DNA of 64,000 nt from Lamellibrachia satsuma (GCA_033239005.1 BSQZ01000001.1:16492500-16556499); one strand, 5' to 3'; shown: positions 42,741 to 54,180, counted from the stretch's first letter. The notes: generated from the sequence alone by a model not told the origin. Made by a program: numbers and translations.

Positions 42741-42993
42741 ATTTGGAACTGATAAAACTGGTTGATGCAATAATGCTCACGAAGTGATTTATTAATCATG
42801 CATTCAATGGGAATATGTAGGTTAAATAGACCTTTCCTGTTATATCACCATGCTACCTGGTGGATTACAATGGAATGTAAAGATTTGTGTAACAGAAACA
42901 CATTAAGCAGGTCAAGATCCCACATTTATCCAAATCTATAAGTTCCATTATAATTATAATGGGAAGGGTCTATTAAATGTATTTAATGTACAC

Positions 42994-43141
42994 CCAAGAC
43001 AACGAGATTACTATGAAACAAGGAACTGCATACAATACCTTCATGGTGATGTAGAAAGCAAAGTACAAAGTCAAATTGACCATGAATATTAACAGTAGGT
43101 AATTCGCAAATGGTGGATGTACCCAAAGGCTGTAGGCATCC
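42994..43141 (-). CDS. SIDT: SID-1 transmembrane family (SIDT) internal exon
   Basis: Read on the minus strand, a pyrimidine-rich acceptor (TTGTTTGTTTTTCAG) is followed by an open exon that starts with one base completing a codon. It encodes DAYSLWVHPPFANYLL, then a hydrophobic helix ending LYFAFYITMK. From what I know of the family, animal SIDT1/SIDT2 have FASYLL...LLLYFAFYIIMK at this point, shortly before the C-terminus. Two ends are possible. A donor GTATTG follows the AAG codon (exon 43039-43141). Read-through for 15 more codons (KVLYAVPCFIVISLSW) still resembles SIDT, and a weaker donor GTGTAC follows at 42993. SIDT proteins are multi-pass membrane proteins linked to dsRNA and lipid transport in endosomes, lysosomes and plasma membrane. 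The next recognised exon is about 20 kb away at 22665. Family assignment is firm; the exact end is not. Confidence 0.82.
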
Positions 43142-43933
43142 CTGAAAAACAAACAATAATATCCTAATGAAGTGACAATCAGATGAAACAGACTGTGAAA
43201 AAACAATATTGTGGCAGAGTAGTGGATTAAGAAAAATTACACTTTGAAAAGGGAACATCCTGAACATGTTTGTCTTCTGTTTACTTTCAACATTTTAGAT
43301 TATTTTATATTAATTTTAAAGCTGCTTTTGCACTTCATTTAGTCCCAAATAAGATTCATTCATGTTCATATCTGTTTGAAAAGGTTACGTAATATGCCCA
43401 GGTGATTTAATAAGGTGCATACTTTAGTTGAAATCTACAATATATTTTGATCATTAGAATGAGTAACTTTTATGATGATTTTATCAAAACCAAATAACAT
43501 ATTTGCACAAATGACCTAGCATACAATAGTCAATGCTAGATAGGTTTGGTTGCAAACAGAGCCTAAAACAAGACAAGCAAAAAAGGTGCAGAGGCTGCTT
43601 CAATAAACCAGATTCAAATGGGTTGTTGACTTGACTGATGAGGCACATCACAAGAGACCGGTTATCAGAAAAAAACACTACGAGAGGTACAAGAAACAAG
43701 ACAGGGCAAAAAAAACTTAATGGGAGAGACAGGCACATGGTACGAGAGACAAAACACACAATGAGAGACAGACAAACAGACAAGACAGACAAGTTAATTA
43801 TGACATAACAACCATATTTTAATAGCTAGAGGTATGTCACTGGGGTTTTGTGAAAAGATCTAGGTGCACCTATTTTGAAACCTAGATGTAAAACCTCAAA
43901 TTTGCATAGCTAATTCCATGAAATGTCAAGTGA
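43142..43933. other. SIDT intron between exon and minisatellite
   Basis: No gene seen. It contains short AGAGACA-rich phrases (43730-43790) that resemble flanks at 47400-47520. Confidence 0.5.
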
Positions 43934-46900
43934 GGATCGCATGTCTCAGGCCGATGGTGAAGGATGGCATGTCCCAGCCTGATGGTGGAGGATGGTATGT
44001 CTCAGCCTGATGGTGGAGGATGGCATGTCTTAGCCTGATGGTGGATGATGGCATATCTCTGCCTGATGGTGGAGGGTGGCATCTCTCAGCCTGATGGTGA
44101 AGGATGGCATGTCCCAGCTTGATGGTGGAGGATGGCACATCCCAGCCTGACGGCAGAGGATGGCATCACCGAGCCTGATGGAGGAGAATGGCATGTTTCA
44201 GCCTGATGGTGGATGATGGCATTCTCAGCCTGATGGTGGAGGATGGCATGTCTCAACCTGATAGTGGAGAATGCCATGTCTCAACCTGATGGTGGAGGAT
44301 GGCATGTCCCAGCCTGATGGTGGAGGATGGCATGTCTCAGCCTAATGGTAGAGGATGGCATTCTCAGCCTGGTGGTGGAGGATGGCATTCTCAGCCTGAT
44401 GGTGGAGGATGGCATCTCTCAGCCTGATGGTGAAGGATGGCATGTCCCAGCTTGATGGTGGAGGATGGCACGTCCCAGCCGGATGGCAGAGGATGGCATG
44501 ACCGAGCCTGACGGTGGAGGATGGCATGTTTCAGCCTGATGGTGGAGGATGGCAATCTCAGCCTGATGGTGGAGGATGGCATGTCTCAGCCTGGTAGTGG
44601 AGGATGGCATTCTCAGCCTGATGGTGGAGGATGGCATGTCTCAGCCTGATGGTGGAGGATGGCATGTTTCAGCCTGATGGTGGAGGATGGCATTCTCAGC
44701 CGATGGTGGAGGATGGCATGTCTCAGCCTGGTAGTGGAGGATGGCATTCTCAGCCTGATGGTGGAGGATGGTATTCTCAGCCTGATGGTGGAGGATGGCA
44801 TGTCTCAGCCTGGTAGTGGAGGATGGCATTCTCAGCCTGATGGTGGAGGATGGCATGTCCCAGCCTGATGGCGGAGGATGGCATGTTTCAGCCTGATGGT
44901 GGAGGATGGCATGTCTTAGCCTGATGGTGGATGATGGCATATCTCTGCCTGATGGTGGAGGGTGGCATCTCTCAGCCTGATGGTGAAGGATGGCATGTCC
45001 CAGCTTGATGGTGGAGGATGGCACATCCCAGCCTGACGGCAGAGGATGGCATCACCGAGCCTGATGGAGGAGAATGGCATGTTTCAGCCTGATGGTGGAT
45101 GATGGCATTCTCAGCCTGATGGTGGAGGATGGCATGTCTCAACCTGATAGTGGAGAATGCCATGTCTCAACCTGATGGTGGAGGATGGCATGTCCCAGCC
45201 TGATGGTGGAGGATGGCATGTCTCAGCCTAATGGTAGAGGATGGCATTCTCAGCCTGGTGGTGGAGGATGGCATTCTCAGCCTGATGGTGGAGGATGGCA
45301 TCTCTCAGCCTGATGGTGAAGGATGGCATGTCCCAGCTTGATGGTGGAGGATGGCACGTCCCAGCCGGATGGCAGAGGATGGCATGACCGAGCCTGACGG
45401 TGGAGGATGGCATGTTTCAGCCTGATGGTGGAGGATGGCATTCTCAGCCTGATGGTGGAGGATGGCATGTCTCAGCCTGGTAGTGGAGGATGGCATTCTC
45501 AGCCTGATGGTGGAGGATGGCATGTCTCAGCCTGATGGTGGAGGATGGCATGTTTCAGCCTGATGGTGGAGGATGGCATTCTCAGCCGATGGTGGAGGAT
45601 GGCATGTCTCAGCCTGGTAGTGGAGGATGGCATTCTCAGCCTGATGGTGGAGGATGGCATTCTCAGCCTGATGGTGGAGGATGGCATGTCTCAGCCTGGT
45701 AGTGGAGGATGGCATTCTCAGCCTGATGGTGGAGGATGGCATGTCCCAGCCTGATGGCGGAGGATGGCATGTTTCAGCCTGATGGTGGAGGATGGCATTC
45801 TCAGCCTGATGGTGGAGGATGCCATGTCTCAACCTGATGGTGGAGAATGCCATGTCTCAACCTGATAGTGGAGGGTGGCATGTCCCAGCCGGATTGTGGA
45901 GGATGGCATGTCTCAGCCTGATGGTGGAGGATGGCATGTCTCAGCCGGATTGTGGAGGATGGCATGTCTCAGCCTGATGGTGGAGGATGGCATTCTCAGC
46001 CTGATGGTGGAGGATGGCATGTCTCAACCTGATGGTGGAGAATGCCATGTCTCAACCTGATGGTGGAGGATGGCATGTCCCAGCCTGATGGTGGAGGATG
46101 GCATGTCTCAGCCGGATTGTGGAGGATGGCATGTCTCAGCCTGATGGTGGAGAATGGCATGTCTCAACCTGATGGTGGAGGATGGCATGTCCCAGCCTGA
46201 TGGTGGAGGATGACATGTCTCAGCCGGACTGTGGAGGATGGCATGTCTCAGCCTGATGGTGGAGAATGGCATGTCTCAACCTGATGGTGGAGGATGGCAT
46301 GTCCCAGCCTGATGGTGGAGGATGACATGTCTCAGCCGGATTGTGGAGGATGGCATGTCTCAGCCTGATGGTGGAGAATGGCATGTCTCAACCTGATGGT
46401 GGAGGATGACATGTCCCAGCCTGATGGTGAAGGATGGCATGTCCCAGCCTGATGGTGGAGGATGGCATTCTCAGCCTGATTGTGGAGGATGGCATGTCTC
46501 AGCCTGATGGTGGAGGATGGCATGTCTCAGCCGGATTGTGGAGGATGGCATGTCTCAGCCTGATGGTGGAGGATGGCATTCTCAGCCTGATGGTGGAGGA
46601 TGGCATGTCTCAACCTGATGGTGGAGAATGCCATGTCTCAACCTGATGGTGGAGGATGGCATGTCCCAGCCTGATGGTGGAGGATGGCATGTCTCAGCCG
46701 GATTGTGGAGGATGGCATGTCTCAGCCTGATGGTGGAGAATGGCATGTCTCAACCTGATGGTGGAGGATGGCATGTCCCAGCCTGATGGTGGAGGATGAC
46801 ATGTCTCAGCCGGACTGTGGAGGATGGCATGTCTCAGCCTGATGGTGGAGAATGGCATGTCTCAACCTGATGGTGGAGGATGGCATGTCCCAGCCTGATG

Positions 46901-47397
46901 GTGGAGGATGACATGTCTCAGCCGGATTGTGGAGGATGGCATGTCTCAGCCTGATGGTGGAGAATGGCATGTCTCAACCTGATGGTGGAGGATGACATGT
47001 CCCAGCCTGATGGTGAAGGATGGCATGTCCCAGCCTGATGGTGGAGGATGGCATTCTCAGCCTGATTGTGGAGGATGGCATGTCTCAGCCTGATGGTGGA
47101 GGATGGCATGTCTTGGCCTGATGGTGGAGGATGGCATGTCTCAGCCTGATGGTGGAGGATGACATGTCCCAGCCTGATGGTGGAGGATGGCATGTCCCAG
47201 CCTGATGGTGAAGGATGGCATGTCCCAGCCTGATGGTGGAGGATGGCATTCTCAGCCTGATTGTGGAGGATGGCATGTCTCAGCCTGATGGTGGAGGATG
47301 GCATGTCTTGGCCTGATGGTGGAGGATGGCATGTCTCAGCCTGATGGTGGAGGATGACATGTCCCAGCCTGATGGTGGAGGATGGCATGTCTCAGCC
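43934..47397. repeat. 3.46-kb minisatellite, ~28-bp unit, higher-order structure
   Basis: About 120 imperfect units start GATGGTGGAGGATGGC and end CTCAGCCT, 27 or 28 bases long. Blocks repeat at a longer period: 44024-44909 and 44910-45795 are near-identical (886 bases), 45945-46530 and 46531-47116 likewise (586 bases), and a ~196-base repeat is near the end. Because 28 is not a multiple of 3 and the unit holds few stops, long artificial ORFs appear on both strands; I do not regard them as genes. The array is within the SIDT transcription unit if earlier exons lie to the right. Confidence 0.97.
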
Positions 47398-47454
47398 AAG
47401 ACTAAACACATTATGAGACCGACCAAAAATATGTGCAGAAACAAACACACAAGA

Positions 47455-47560
47455 AAAGAGTTGCATCACGAGAGGGCCACTGAACACTACTTACACAGAC
47501 AGACACAAACAAACACACTTGAGAAAGTTGCTTCATGAGGGTCCAACTGAATGCTATTTA
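47455..47560 (+). repeat. ~70-bp satellite unit, copy near minisatellite
   Basis: GTTGCTTCATGAGGGTCCAA and ACACAGACAGACACAAAC phrases match the three tandem units at 60365-60545. Confidence 0.8.
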
Positions 47561-47615
47561 GACATAAATTTTTTTAAATTCAATATTAAAACATGTTTTT
47601 GTTAATAACACACCT

Positions 47616-47708
47616 ACCTGTCTATTTCTATAAGTGGATTATACATTGCATAATCCGAGAGAATCCGCAATCTATTATTTAGCATCCTAAATAAGGTTCT
47701 TCCCAGAT
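47616..47708 (-). other. exon-like segment (repeat or SIDT exon), uncertain
   Basis: On the minus strand the frame reads TLFRMLNNRLRILSDYAMYN, PLIEID and then AG followed by a strong donor GTAGGTGTG. It ends with two bases of a codon, which would fit the one-base start of the SIDT exon at 43141. A weak likeness to the SIDT segment ending PLYVDR exists. Against this, there is no good acceptor, and a diverged copy including its flank lies at 60169-60336 on the plus strand, which suggests a dispersed repeat. Confidence 0.3.
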
Positions 47709-47984
47709 TTTTAGTTGACCCCAAACTCCCCTGGTGGGTCCTATCGTTATCACTTCCCAGAATACTCTAGTTACCAGATGCTATTAATCTAATGCACAAA
47801 GTACATGTGACCAGGGAAGGTGTGTGGGAGCTTTGATGGAAATGGACAGCTAAGTATGTTATAAAAAAAAACCTGATTTTAATACTTAAAATTTTATTTT
47901 ATTGCATAGCATTAACTTAACCCGCAGAAATGCCATGATCACACAACAACTGAACATGCGGAACAGTCAGGGCCTGGATCAACA

Positions 47985-48950
47985 ATGACCGCACCCTCCA
48001 CTAGTATGCTCCAGGGTGGAGGTGATAAATGTACTACTGGAGTTAGATCAAGATCAAGAGCAGGCATCAGACTACATGCACAGAAAACTATCATAGGGAC
48101 ATTGAATGTCCGCACCCTATATGCTTGTGGAAAAGTAAAAGAACTAACTCTTGAACTAACCAGATATCGGTGGGATATTCTAGGACTGGTTGAAGTCAGA
48201 TAGACATGTTTTGGAGATACAATAACAGAGCAAGGACAGACTGTTGTACAGCGCAGAAGAATCCAAACACCAAAATGGGGTTGTATTCCTTGTGAACAAG
48301 AAAATAACAAATGCTGTGATCAACTGTACACCAATCTCCAGCAGGCTAATTTCCATACGAATCTCTGCTAAACCACAAAACAGCTACTAGAAACAGCTGC
48401 TAAGCCTCAAAGCCTTCTACGAAGAGTGCAGAACACCATCAAAAAAGCTCCGAGGAAAGACTTCCTCATCGTGCCAGGAGACTGAAATGCAAAAAGGCAA
48501 ACACCAGAACATTCCCGGGGCTGACATAGGCAGCGACCACGACATGGTTCTGACAACATTGAAACTCAAGTTGAAGAAGATACATCACCAGAAAAGCCCA
48601 AGTATTCGATTTGACATATGAAGGACCCAGAAAATGCAAAATAAAGTGGCAAATTTGCAGCTCTAAATCTTCTCAAAGAAGACGTAAACATCCTCACCTA
48701 CAACATCAAAGGAGTTGTACAGGAAACAGCCATAGAAGTACTTGGTAAAGAAAAAAAAAGATTCAACCGTGGATTACCTATGACATCCTTGATCTCTGCG
48801 ATACAAAGAGAAACACGAAGAAGACAAAGAACTCCACATATAAAAAGTGGAATAATATCGCACTATCAATTGCATGGAGATGATAAAAGCAAAAGAAGAA
48901 TGGATCTCAGAGCAATGTGACAACATTGAGAAAGGCATGAAAGAGGGCAA
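47985..48950 (+). pseudogene. RTE-like endonuclease remnant
   Basis: A short frame reads TIIGTLNVRTLYACGKVKEL and LELTRYRWDILGLVEVR, the start of the endonuclease type annotated as craniofacial development protein 2-like. Later pieces are in shifted frames (for instance around IVPGD near 48470 and GSDHDMVLTTLKLKLKK near 48530, the catalytic D-H motif). Stops are frequent. The sequence is cut at 48954 by Gypsy-2. Confidence 0.75.
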
Positions 48951-48954
48951 CAGT

Positions 48955-49126
48955 TGTAGTGTAATGCTATCGCGCTCCTACCTCTACCGCTGGCTGCTTA
49001 GTCATGCGAGATTCCTGTACACCCGGGGCTTCTTCGAATGCAGCCATTTTATAGCTACACGTCTTCTTTCTTTATCTAGTATTTGTGTCTTTTTACGTAT
49101 TATTCTAAGTCAGTAGTAACACCACA
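48955..49126 (+). repeat. Gypsy-2 5' LTR
   Basis: 172 bases, near-identical to 52700-52871 (differences such as CGCGCTCC versus CGGGCTCC). Confidence 0.93.
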
Positions 49127-49194
49127 TGATGTCAGATATTAAGACGAATACGGTGATGTAATACGGTAAGTAATTTTGCATACATCTGCCCAGC

Positions 49195-49791
49195 ATGGCC
49201 CAAACATTCCAAATCGCCACACCCGATGCTTTCTGCTTCTCCAAACCTAATGAAACGCCTAAATGGATTCGACGGTTTGAGCGCTTTCGTTCAGCGTCAG
49301 CCCTGGACGAGAAAGCCGATTCAGTGCAAGTCAACACACTTATCTACGCGATTGGTGACGAGGCAGACGATATTATGGCAGGCTTCGGCTAGACAGACGA
49401 GGAACAGAATGCGTATGCGGTCGTCAAAAGCAAGTGTGATGAGCACTTCGTGGTGTGACGCAACGCGATATTTCAGCGGGCTAAGTTCAACCGATGTTCA
49501 CAAGAGGAGGGTGAAACGGTTGATAGTTTCATCAATGCATTGTTCTGCCTGGCAGAGCATTGCAAGTATGGTGCGCTTAACGATGAGATGATCCGGGATT
49601 GTATTGTCGTTGACATCACTGATGCGGAGGTGTCGCTGAAACTACAGATGAACTCGACCTTGACATTGAAGAAGGCAATCGATATGGCACGTCAGAACGA
49701 GGCTGCTAAGAAAGAGCAGGCCTTGTTGAGGAACAACTTTGTGGCGAAGACAGGCGGCAATGTTGACTTTGTACAAATGAGGAAGTCGTGA
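49195..49791 (+). pseudogene. Gypsy-2 gag
   Basis: Starts MAQTFQIATPDAFCFSKPNE, then WIRRFERFRSASALDEKADS, and after an in-frame TAG at 49390 continues with DEEQNAYAVVKSKCDEHFVV, a TGA near 49456, and IFQRAKFNRCSQEEGETVDS, ALFCLAEHCKYGAL, LKKAIDMARQNEAAKKEQAL. This is a nearly full retroviral-type capsid Gag with two stops. The zinc knuckle is not apparent. Confidence 0.85.
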
Positions 49792-49849
49792 CAGTTGTGG
49801 GAGATCTCCGGCTCATCAGAAGTCAGTTACGAAGGGCGACGAACAACCA

Positions 49850-51230
49850 TGGACATCCACCATTGTTTTGGAGGCAATGGACACTCGCCTTCGCATGAAC
49901 GTTTGCTTCAAGTTGGACACTGGGGCCGATGTTACTGTGATATCTGCCAACGACTACAAGAATGCAGGTAGTTCGCGAGTCTCTTGACCTTGTCAGACGT
50001 GTGGTTATTGACTCAGTCGATGCAGCTATTTGGTGGCTTAGGGAAGCTACAGTCTGACGCGAAGCCATTCGCGTTGACTATGCCTAGACGAGTTTCGATA
50101 CCACTGCTCGGGGTCGTCAGGAAGGAATTTCAGTGAATGGAAGATCCTGACATCATCTGCAGGGTCGAAAGCCCGACAGACTGGTGTGCTGGCATGGTTG
50201 TGGTAGTGAAGCCAAAGGCTGTCCTTTCTTCGGACGTTGAGGGGCAGAAGGAGACACACAAAGTTCGCATTTGTGAATGAGAGCGTAAGGCGAGAGAAAC
50301 ACGACTTGCCTTATGTCGACCAGACACTTGGTAGGCTAGTGGGCGCAAAGGTCTTTACAAAGTTAGATGCAAACTCTGGCTTCTGGCAGATTCCTCTAGC
50401 CCAGTCTTCGCAAGAATTTACAACATTCATTACTCCTTTTGGAAGGTATTGCTGCAAGAGGCTGCCTTTTGGAATTACTTCGGCTCCCGAGTACTACCAG
50501 AAATGTATGAGTGGCATTCTCGATGATTTACCTGTTGTTCGCTGTTTGATGGATGATGTCATCATCTTCAGCAGTTCAGTAGAAGAGCATGATGCGAGGG
50601 TGAGGGCTGTCTTCTGTCGTCTTGAGGACTTTGACTTTGATAAGTGCGACTTTGCCAAGTTGAGTATCGCGGATCCTACGAAGGTGCCAGTCATCACAGA
50701 GATGCAGCAGCCCAGCAACGTGAGCCACGTTTCTGGGTATGGCTAACCAGCTAGGCAAGTGTCCTGCCAACTTGTCGACTATAATACAGCCACTACGTGA
50801 TCTCCTTATGAAAGAGAATCTGTGGACATGGGGTGAGAGGCAGCAGCGAGCGTTTGATGCCGTAAAGACAGACCTGAGCAGTGCTCAGTGCTGGCTCTGT
50901 ACGACCCGTACAGAACGATGACCATATCCGCTGATACGTCATCATTTGGTCTGGGGGCGGTGCTACTACAGAGTGATGATGGCGCGATACGACCTGTGGT
51001 GTACGCATCAAGGGCGATGATGCTAAAGGAACAGCGCTACTCACAGATTGAGGAGGCTTTGGCAACTACGTGGGCTCTTGAGAGGAATGCAGTTCCATGT
51101 TGAGACCAACCACCGACCTCTGGTGTCACTTCTTAGCACCAAGAAGAATTTAGATGAACTTTCACCACGCATACAGCGATTTCGTATGCGACTGATGTGG
51201 TAACCTCTTCACTGCAGATGCGTTGTCGTG
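49850..51230 (+). pseudogene. Gypsy-2 protease, reverse transcriptase and RNase H
   Basis: The protease site reads FKLDTGADVTVISANDYK near 49910 (D-T-G-A retained). Reverse transcriptase includes LPYVDQTLGRLVGAKVFTKL, DANSGFWQIPLAQSSQEFTT (first aspartate), FGRYCCKRLPFGITSAPEYY and LMDDVIIFSSS (catalytic pair). RNase H has ISADTSSFGLGAVLLQ and VVYASRAMMLKEQRYSQIE. Frames shift near 50240, 50745, 50890 and 51100. The catalytic residues themselves are largely present. Confidence 0.87.
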
Positions 51231-51239
51231 CGCTCCACT

Positions 51240-52180
51240 AGTGCGACCACTGACGGTGGCGGAGTCGCGATTCATGGATGAGGTATTAGCGCAGGCGAGC
51301 CTGGTGGTTAGTGAGATACCGGCAACAGAGACGCATCTGGCTGAGATTAGGGCTAGACAGCAAGATGACGAGGTGTGTCGCCAAGTGATGCGATATTGTC
51401 TAGAGGGTTGGCCAAAGCCATTCATTGTTGCCATCGTCTTTGAGACCATATTGGCAAGTCCAGAGTGAAGTGACAATTCAGCACGGTCTGCTACTAAAAG
51501 GGGTACGGCTCGTCATACCGGCGTCGAGGCAGTTGACTAATGTTAGACAAGCTACACGAGGGCCATCAAGGTGTGGTCAAGTGTCTTGTGGCCCAGACTC
51601 AGCAGACAGCTTGAGTAGCTTGTCAAAAACTGTACTACATGTGCGATGGAGCGTAGCAACAGTCGAGCCGATGACTACGTCAGAACTGAATCTGCGACCT
51701 TGGCAGAAAGTCGGCACTGACATGTTTTATTTCAAGAAGGCGAAGTATCTACTTGTGGTTGATTTTTACTCAAGTTTTGTCGAGATAGTGAGGCTAGACG
51801 ACGGCTAGACGATTCTCCACCTGCGGTCAATCTTCGTGCGGCATGGCGTCCTGGAGACGGTTGTGTCTGATAACGGCCTGCAGTATGCGGCACACGAGTT
51901 TGCGTGTTTCGCGGAGAGAGCAGGGTTTGCACACATTACCAGCAGCCCTCGGTTCCCGCAGAGTAATGGAAAGTCAGAATGCGCGGTCCAGATGGTAAAG
52001 AACTTACTATGAAAGTCAAAGGATCTGTACGGCGCCTTGTTGGCGTATCGTACAACAGCACTTGAATGTGGCTATTCGCCATCAGAGCTGCTGATGGGTA
52101 GGCAGCTACGTACTTCGATCCCAGTGTTAGCATCAACACTGCAACCTCGCTGGCAGGAATCGAGACAGTTACAGGAATGA
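51240..52180 (+). pseudogene. Gypsy-2 integrase
   Basis: Pieces: LAEIRARQQDDEVCRQVMRY and LLLKGVRLVIP (linker), the zinc region near 51540-51640, PWQKVGTDMFYFKKAKYLLV (first aspartate), then after a TAG near 51808 RHGVLETVVSDNGLQYAAHE (second aspartate), FPQSNGKSECAVQMVKNLL (glutamate) and LAYRTTALECGYSPSELLMG. The D,D,E triad is complete, but three or more stops interrupt it. Confidence 0.85.
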
Positions 52181-52689
52181 CGAGTGAGTCTAAGACGACG
52201 ACAGACCAAGGCGTATGATTATCATCACTGTGCGCGACCTCTGGCTCCCCATACGTTGGCGATCCAGTGTGGGTGCAGGACGCGAGAACTGGGGGTACAG
52301 TGGTAGGCCAGGCAGGCTCACCTCGCTCGTACCTGGTTCAGATGCCGTTTGTGCCGAGTGAGCGACTACGGTAACCGCTGAATCGAACACGAATGACGAA
52401 ACGCGGCCATGTTCATCTTCACATGAGAGACAGCAACATTCTGCATAGCAGCCAAGACAGGCTTCACCAAGAGTGGTGCGCACTCCTGCAGCTCCACCTG
52501 TGATGACCATGATACGATCGGGACGGACATCTGTTCCACCACAGAGACTCGATGTATGAACTTTAGATCAGTCAGGGGCACGTCTCACAAAAAGGGCAGA
52601 ATAATCCCTTGAGATGTGTTTGTGATAGGTGGTCGTCTACCATCTATCATTAGTTAGATTAGAGTTGTCTTCGTATCCTTAAAGGAATC

Positions 52690-52699
52690 TAAAGGGAGA
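52690..52699 (+). promoter_or_regulatory. Gypsy-2 polypurine tract
   Basis: AAAGGGAGA directly precedes the 3' LTR. Confidence 0.7.
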
Positions 52700-52871
52700 T
52701 GTAGTGTAATGCTATCGGGCTCCTACCTCTACCGCTGGCTGCTTAGTCATGCGAGATTCCTGTACACCTGGGGCTTCTTCGAATACAGCCATTTTATAGC
52801 TACACGTCTTCTTTCTTTATCTTGTATTCGTGTCTTTTTACGTGTTATGCTATGTCAGTAGTAACACCACA
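52700..52871 (+). repeat. Gypsy-2 3' LTR
   Basis: Partner of 48955-49126, same length; followed by ACAGC. Confidence 0.93.
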
Positions 52872-54110
52872 ACAGCAAGAAATCCTTTGATACACTGAAG
52901 AAGCTAACAAGAAAACAACAACACAAGGCTATAGTTATTGAAGATAAGAACGGCTCCCTGCTAACTAATAATGTGGCTGTTCTTACACGATGTATTGAGT
53001 ATTGCCAAGAGCTCTACAATTACGAACTGAAACCATAAACCAGCATACCGGAAAGTAAAACCAGCAGTGTTGATGAAACAGGTGACTTGCAAGTGATGAA
53101 AGAAGTAGAGGAGGCATTATGCACACCGAAAGGAGGGAAATCACCCGGTGTCGACAACGTTCCAGCAGAGCAGTTCAAACACAGTGGCTCTGAAATAATA
53201 AAGGTCCTTACTACACTGCACCAGGGGATCAGGAAAACAAAGGAACGGCCCAAAGAATGGGCTCAATCTATGATCATTCCATTCCCAAAAAAAGGAAATC
53301 TAAGATTATACAAAATTACAGAAGCATCAGCCTCATCAGTCAAGATCATGCTATGAGTCATCTTGAACAGATTCAAAGGAAAAGCAGAAGAAATACTGGC
53401 TAAAGAAGTTTTTTAGACCGGGAGAAGCACCACTGAGCAGATCTTCACGCAGTATCAACCAGAACACCCCCATCTACATCATGATGAACGGTCAGAACCT
53501 TGAGGAAGTCAACACTTTCAAATATCTTGGATCCACCTTAAACAAAGTTGGCACCTCAACAGAGAAAATCAAAATATGAATCGCTATGTGGCTATGTCTG
53601 CTATGTCAAAACTTAACATCTTCTGGAAGAGCAGAGACATCAGCTTCCAAACCAAACTTACAATCTACAGAGCATTCTATCTATTCTCCTGTATGGATGC
53701 AAGAACTAGACTCTGACAGCAGAGAAAGAGAGAGACGCATGCAAACATTTTAAACACACTGTTTCAAAAAAACTACTCCGCATTCCGAGCACAAAACTTA
53801 CGAATATGTGAGACAATAAGTGGACTCCCTTGCTGGAAAGCAAGAGCCTTTGTTGGCAATTTGAAACGACGTAAGCTATCCTGGTTTAGCCACATCACTC
53901 AACACAACACCATTGCAACAATCATCCTGCAAGGCACCCTGGAGGGCAAGAGACAACAAGGCCACCAGAGAAAAAACTGGCTAGACAACACACAAGAATG
54001 GACACATCAAGACGTACTGACCCTGCTATGCACAGCAGAGGACAGACAATGCTGGCGAGCACTGTGTGTGAATGGCACCCCTAGGACCGTCCCAGTCAAG
54101 GGATGAAGAT
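52872..54110 (+). pseudogene. RTE-like reverse transcriptase remnant
   Basis: After Gypsy-2 the LINE continues: KKLTRKQQHKAIVIEDKNGS, EALCTPKGGKSPGVDNVPAE, EWAQSMIIPFPKKGNLR (fingers), then a deletion of the palm, then EEVNTFKYLGSTLNK near 53510, and a C-terminus with RKLSWFSHITQHN and ILQGTLEGKRQQGHQRKNWL ending near 54106. The C-terminal ILQGT...G.RQRK.W block is typical of RTE elements. The catalytic FADD box is missing. Confidence 0.78.
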
Positions 54111-54180
54111 GTACGTGAATGACATGTCCATTTCCATAAGTGCATAGAATCGAAGTTAGGTCTTGGGTGGGTTAATGTGC

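Larger units (their letters stand above)
48955..52871 (+). mobile_element. Ty3/Gypsy LTR retrotransposon (Gypsy-2)
   Basis: Two 172-base LTRs (48955-49126 and 52700-52871) start TGTAGTGTAATG and end ACACCACA. They differ at only a few positions, so the insertion is comparatively recent. Flanks ACAGT and ACAGC are the target duplication. A purine tract AAAGGGAGA precedes the 3' LTR. Gag, reverse transcriptase, RNase H and integrase are in order. Several stops and frameshifts inactivate it. Confidence 0.93.
47940..54115 (+). mobile_element. RTE-like LINE split by Gypsy-2
   Basis: The endonuclease part lies at about 48000-48950 and reverse transcriptase at 52872-54106, separated by the complete Gypsy-2 element. 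Protein type is RTE/BovB-like. Confidence 0.8.

Noticed and set aside
43926..47388. Repeat-rich proteins (up to 156 residues) on both strands
   Set aside because: Product of a 28-bp minisatellite lacking stops; no start context or non-repeat domain.
43934..47397. CRISPR-like array
   Set aside because: Units are contiguous without unique spacers, and the genome is animal.
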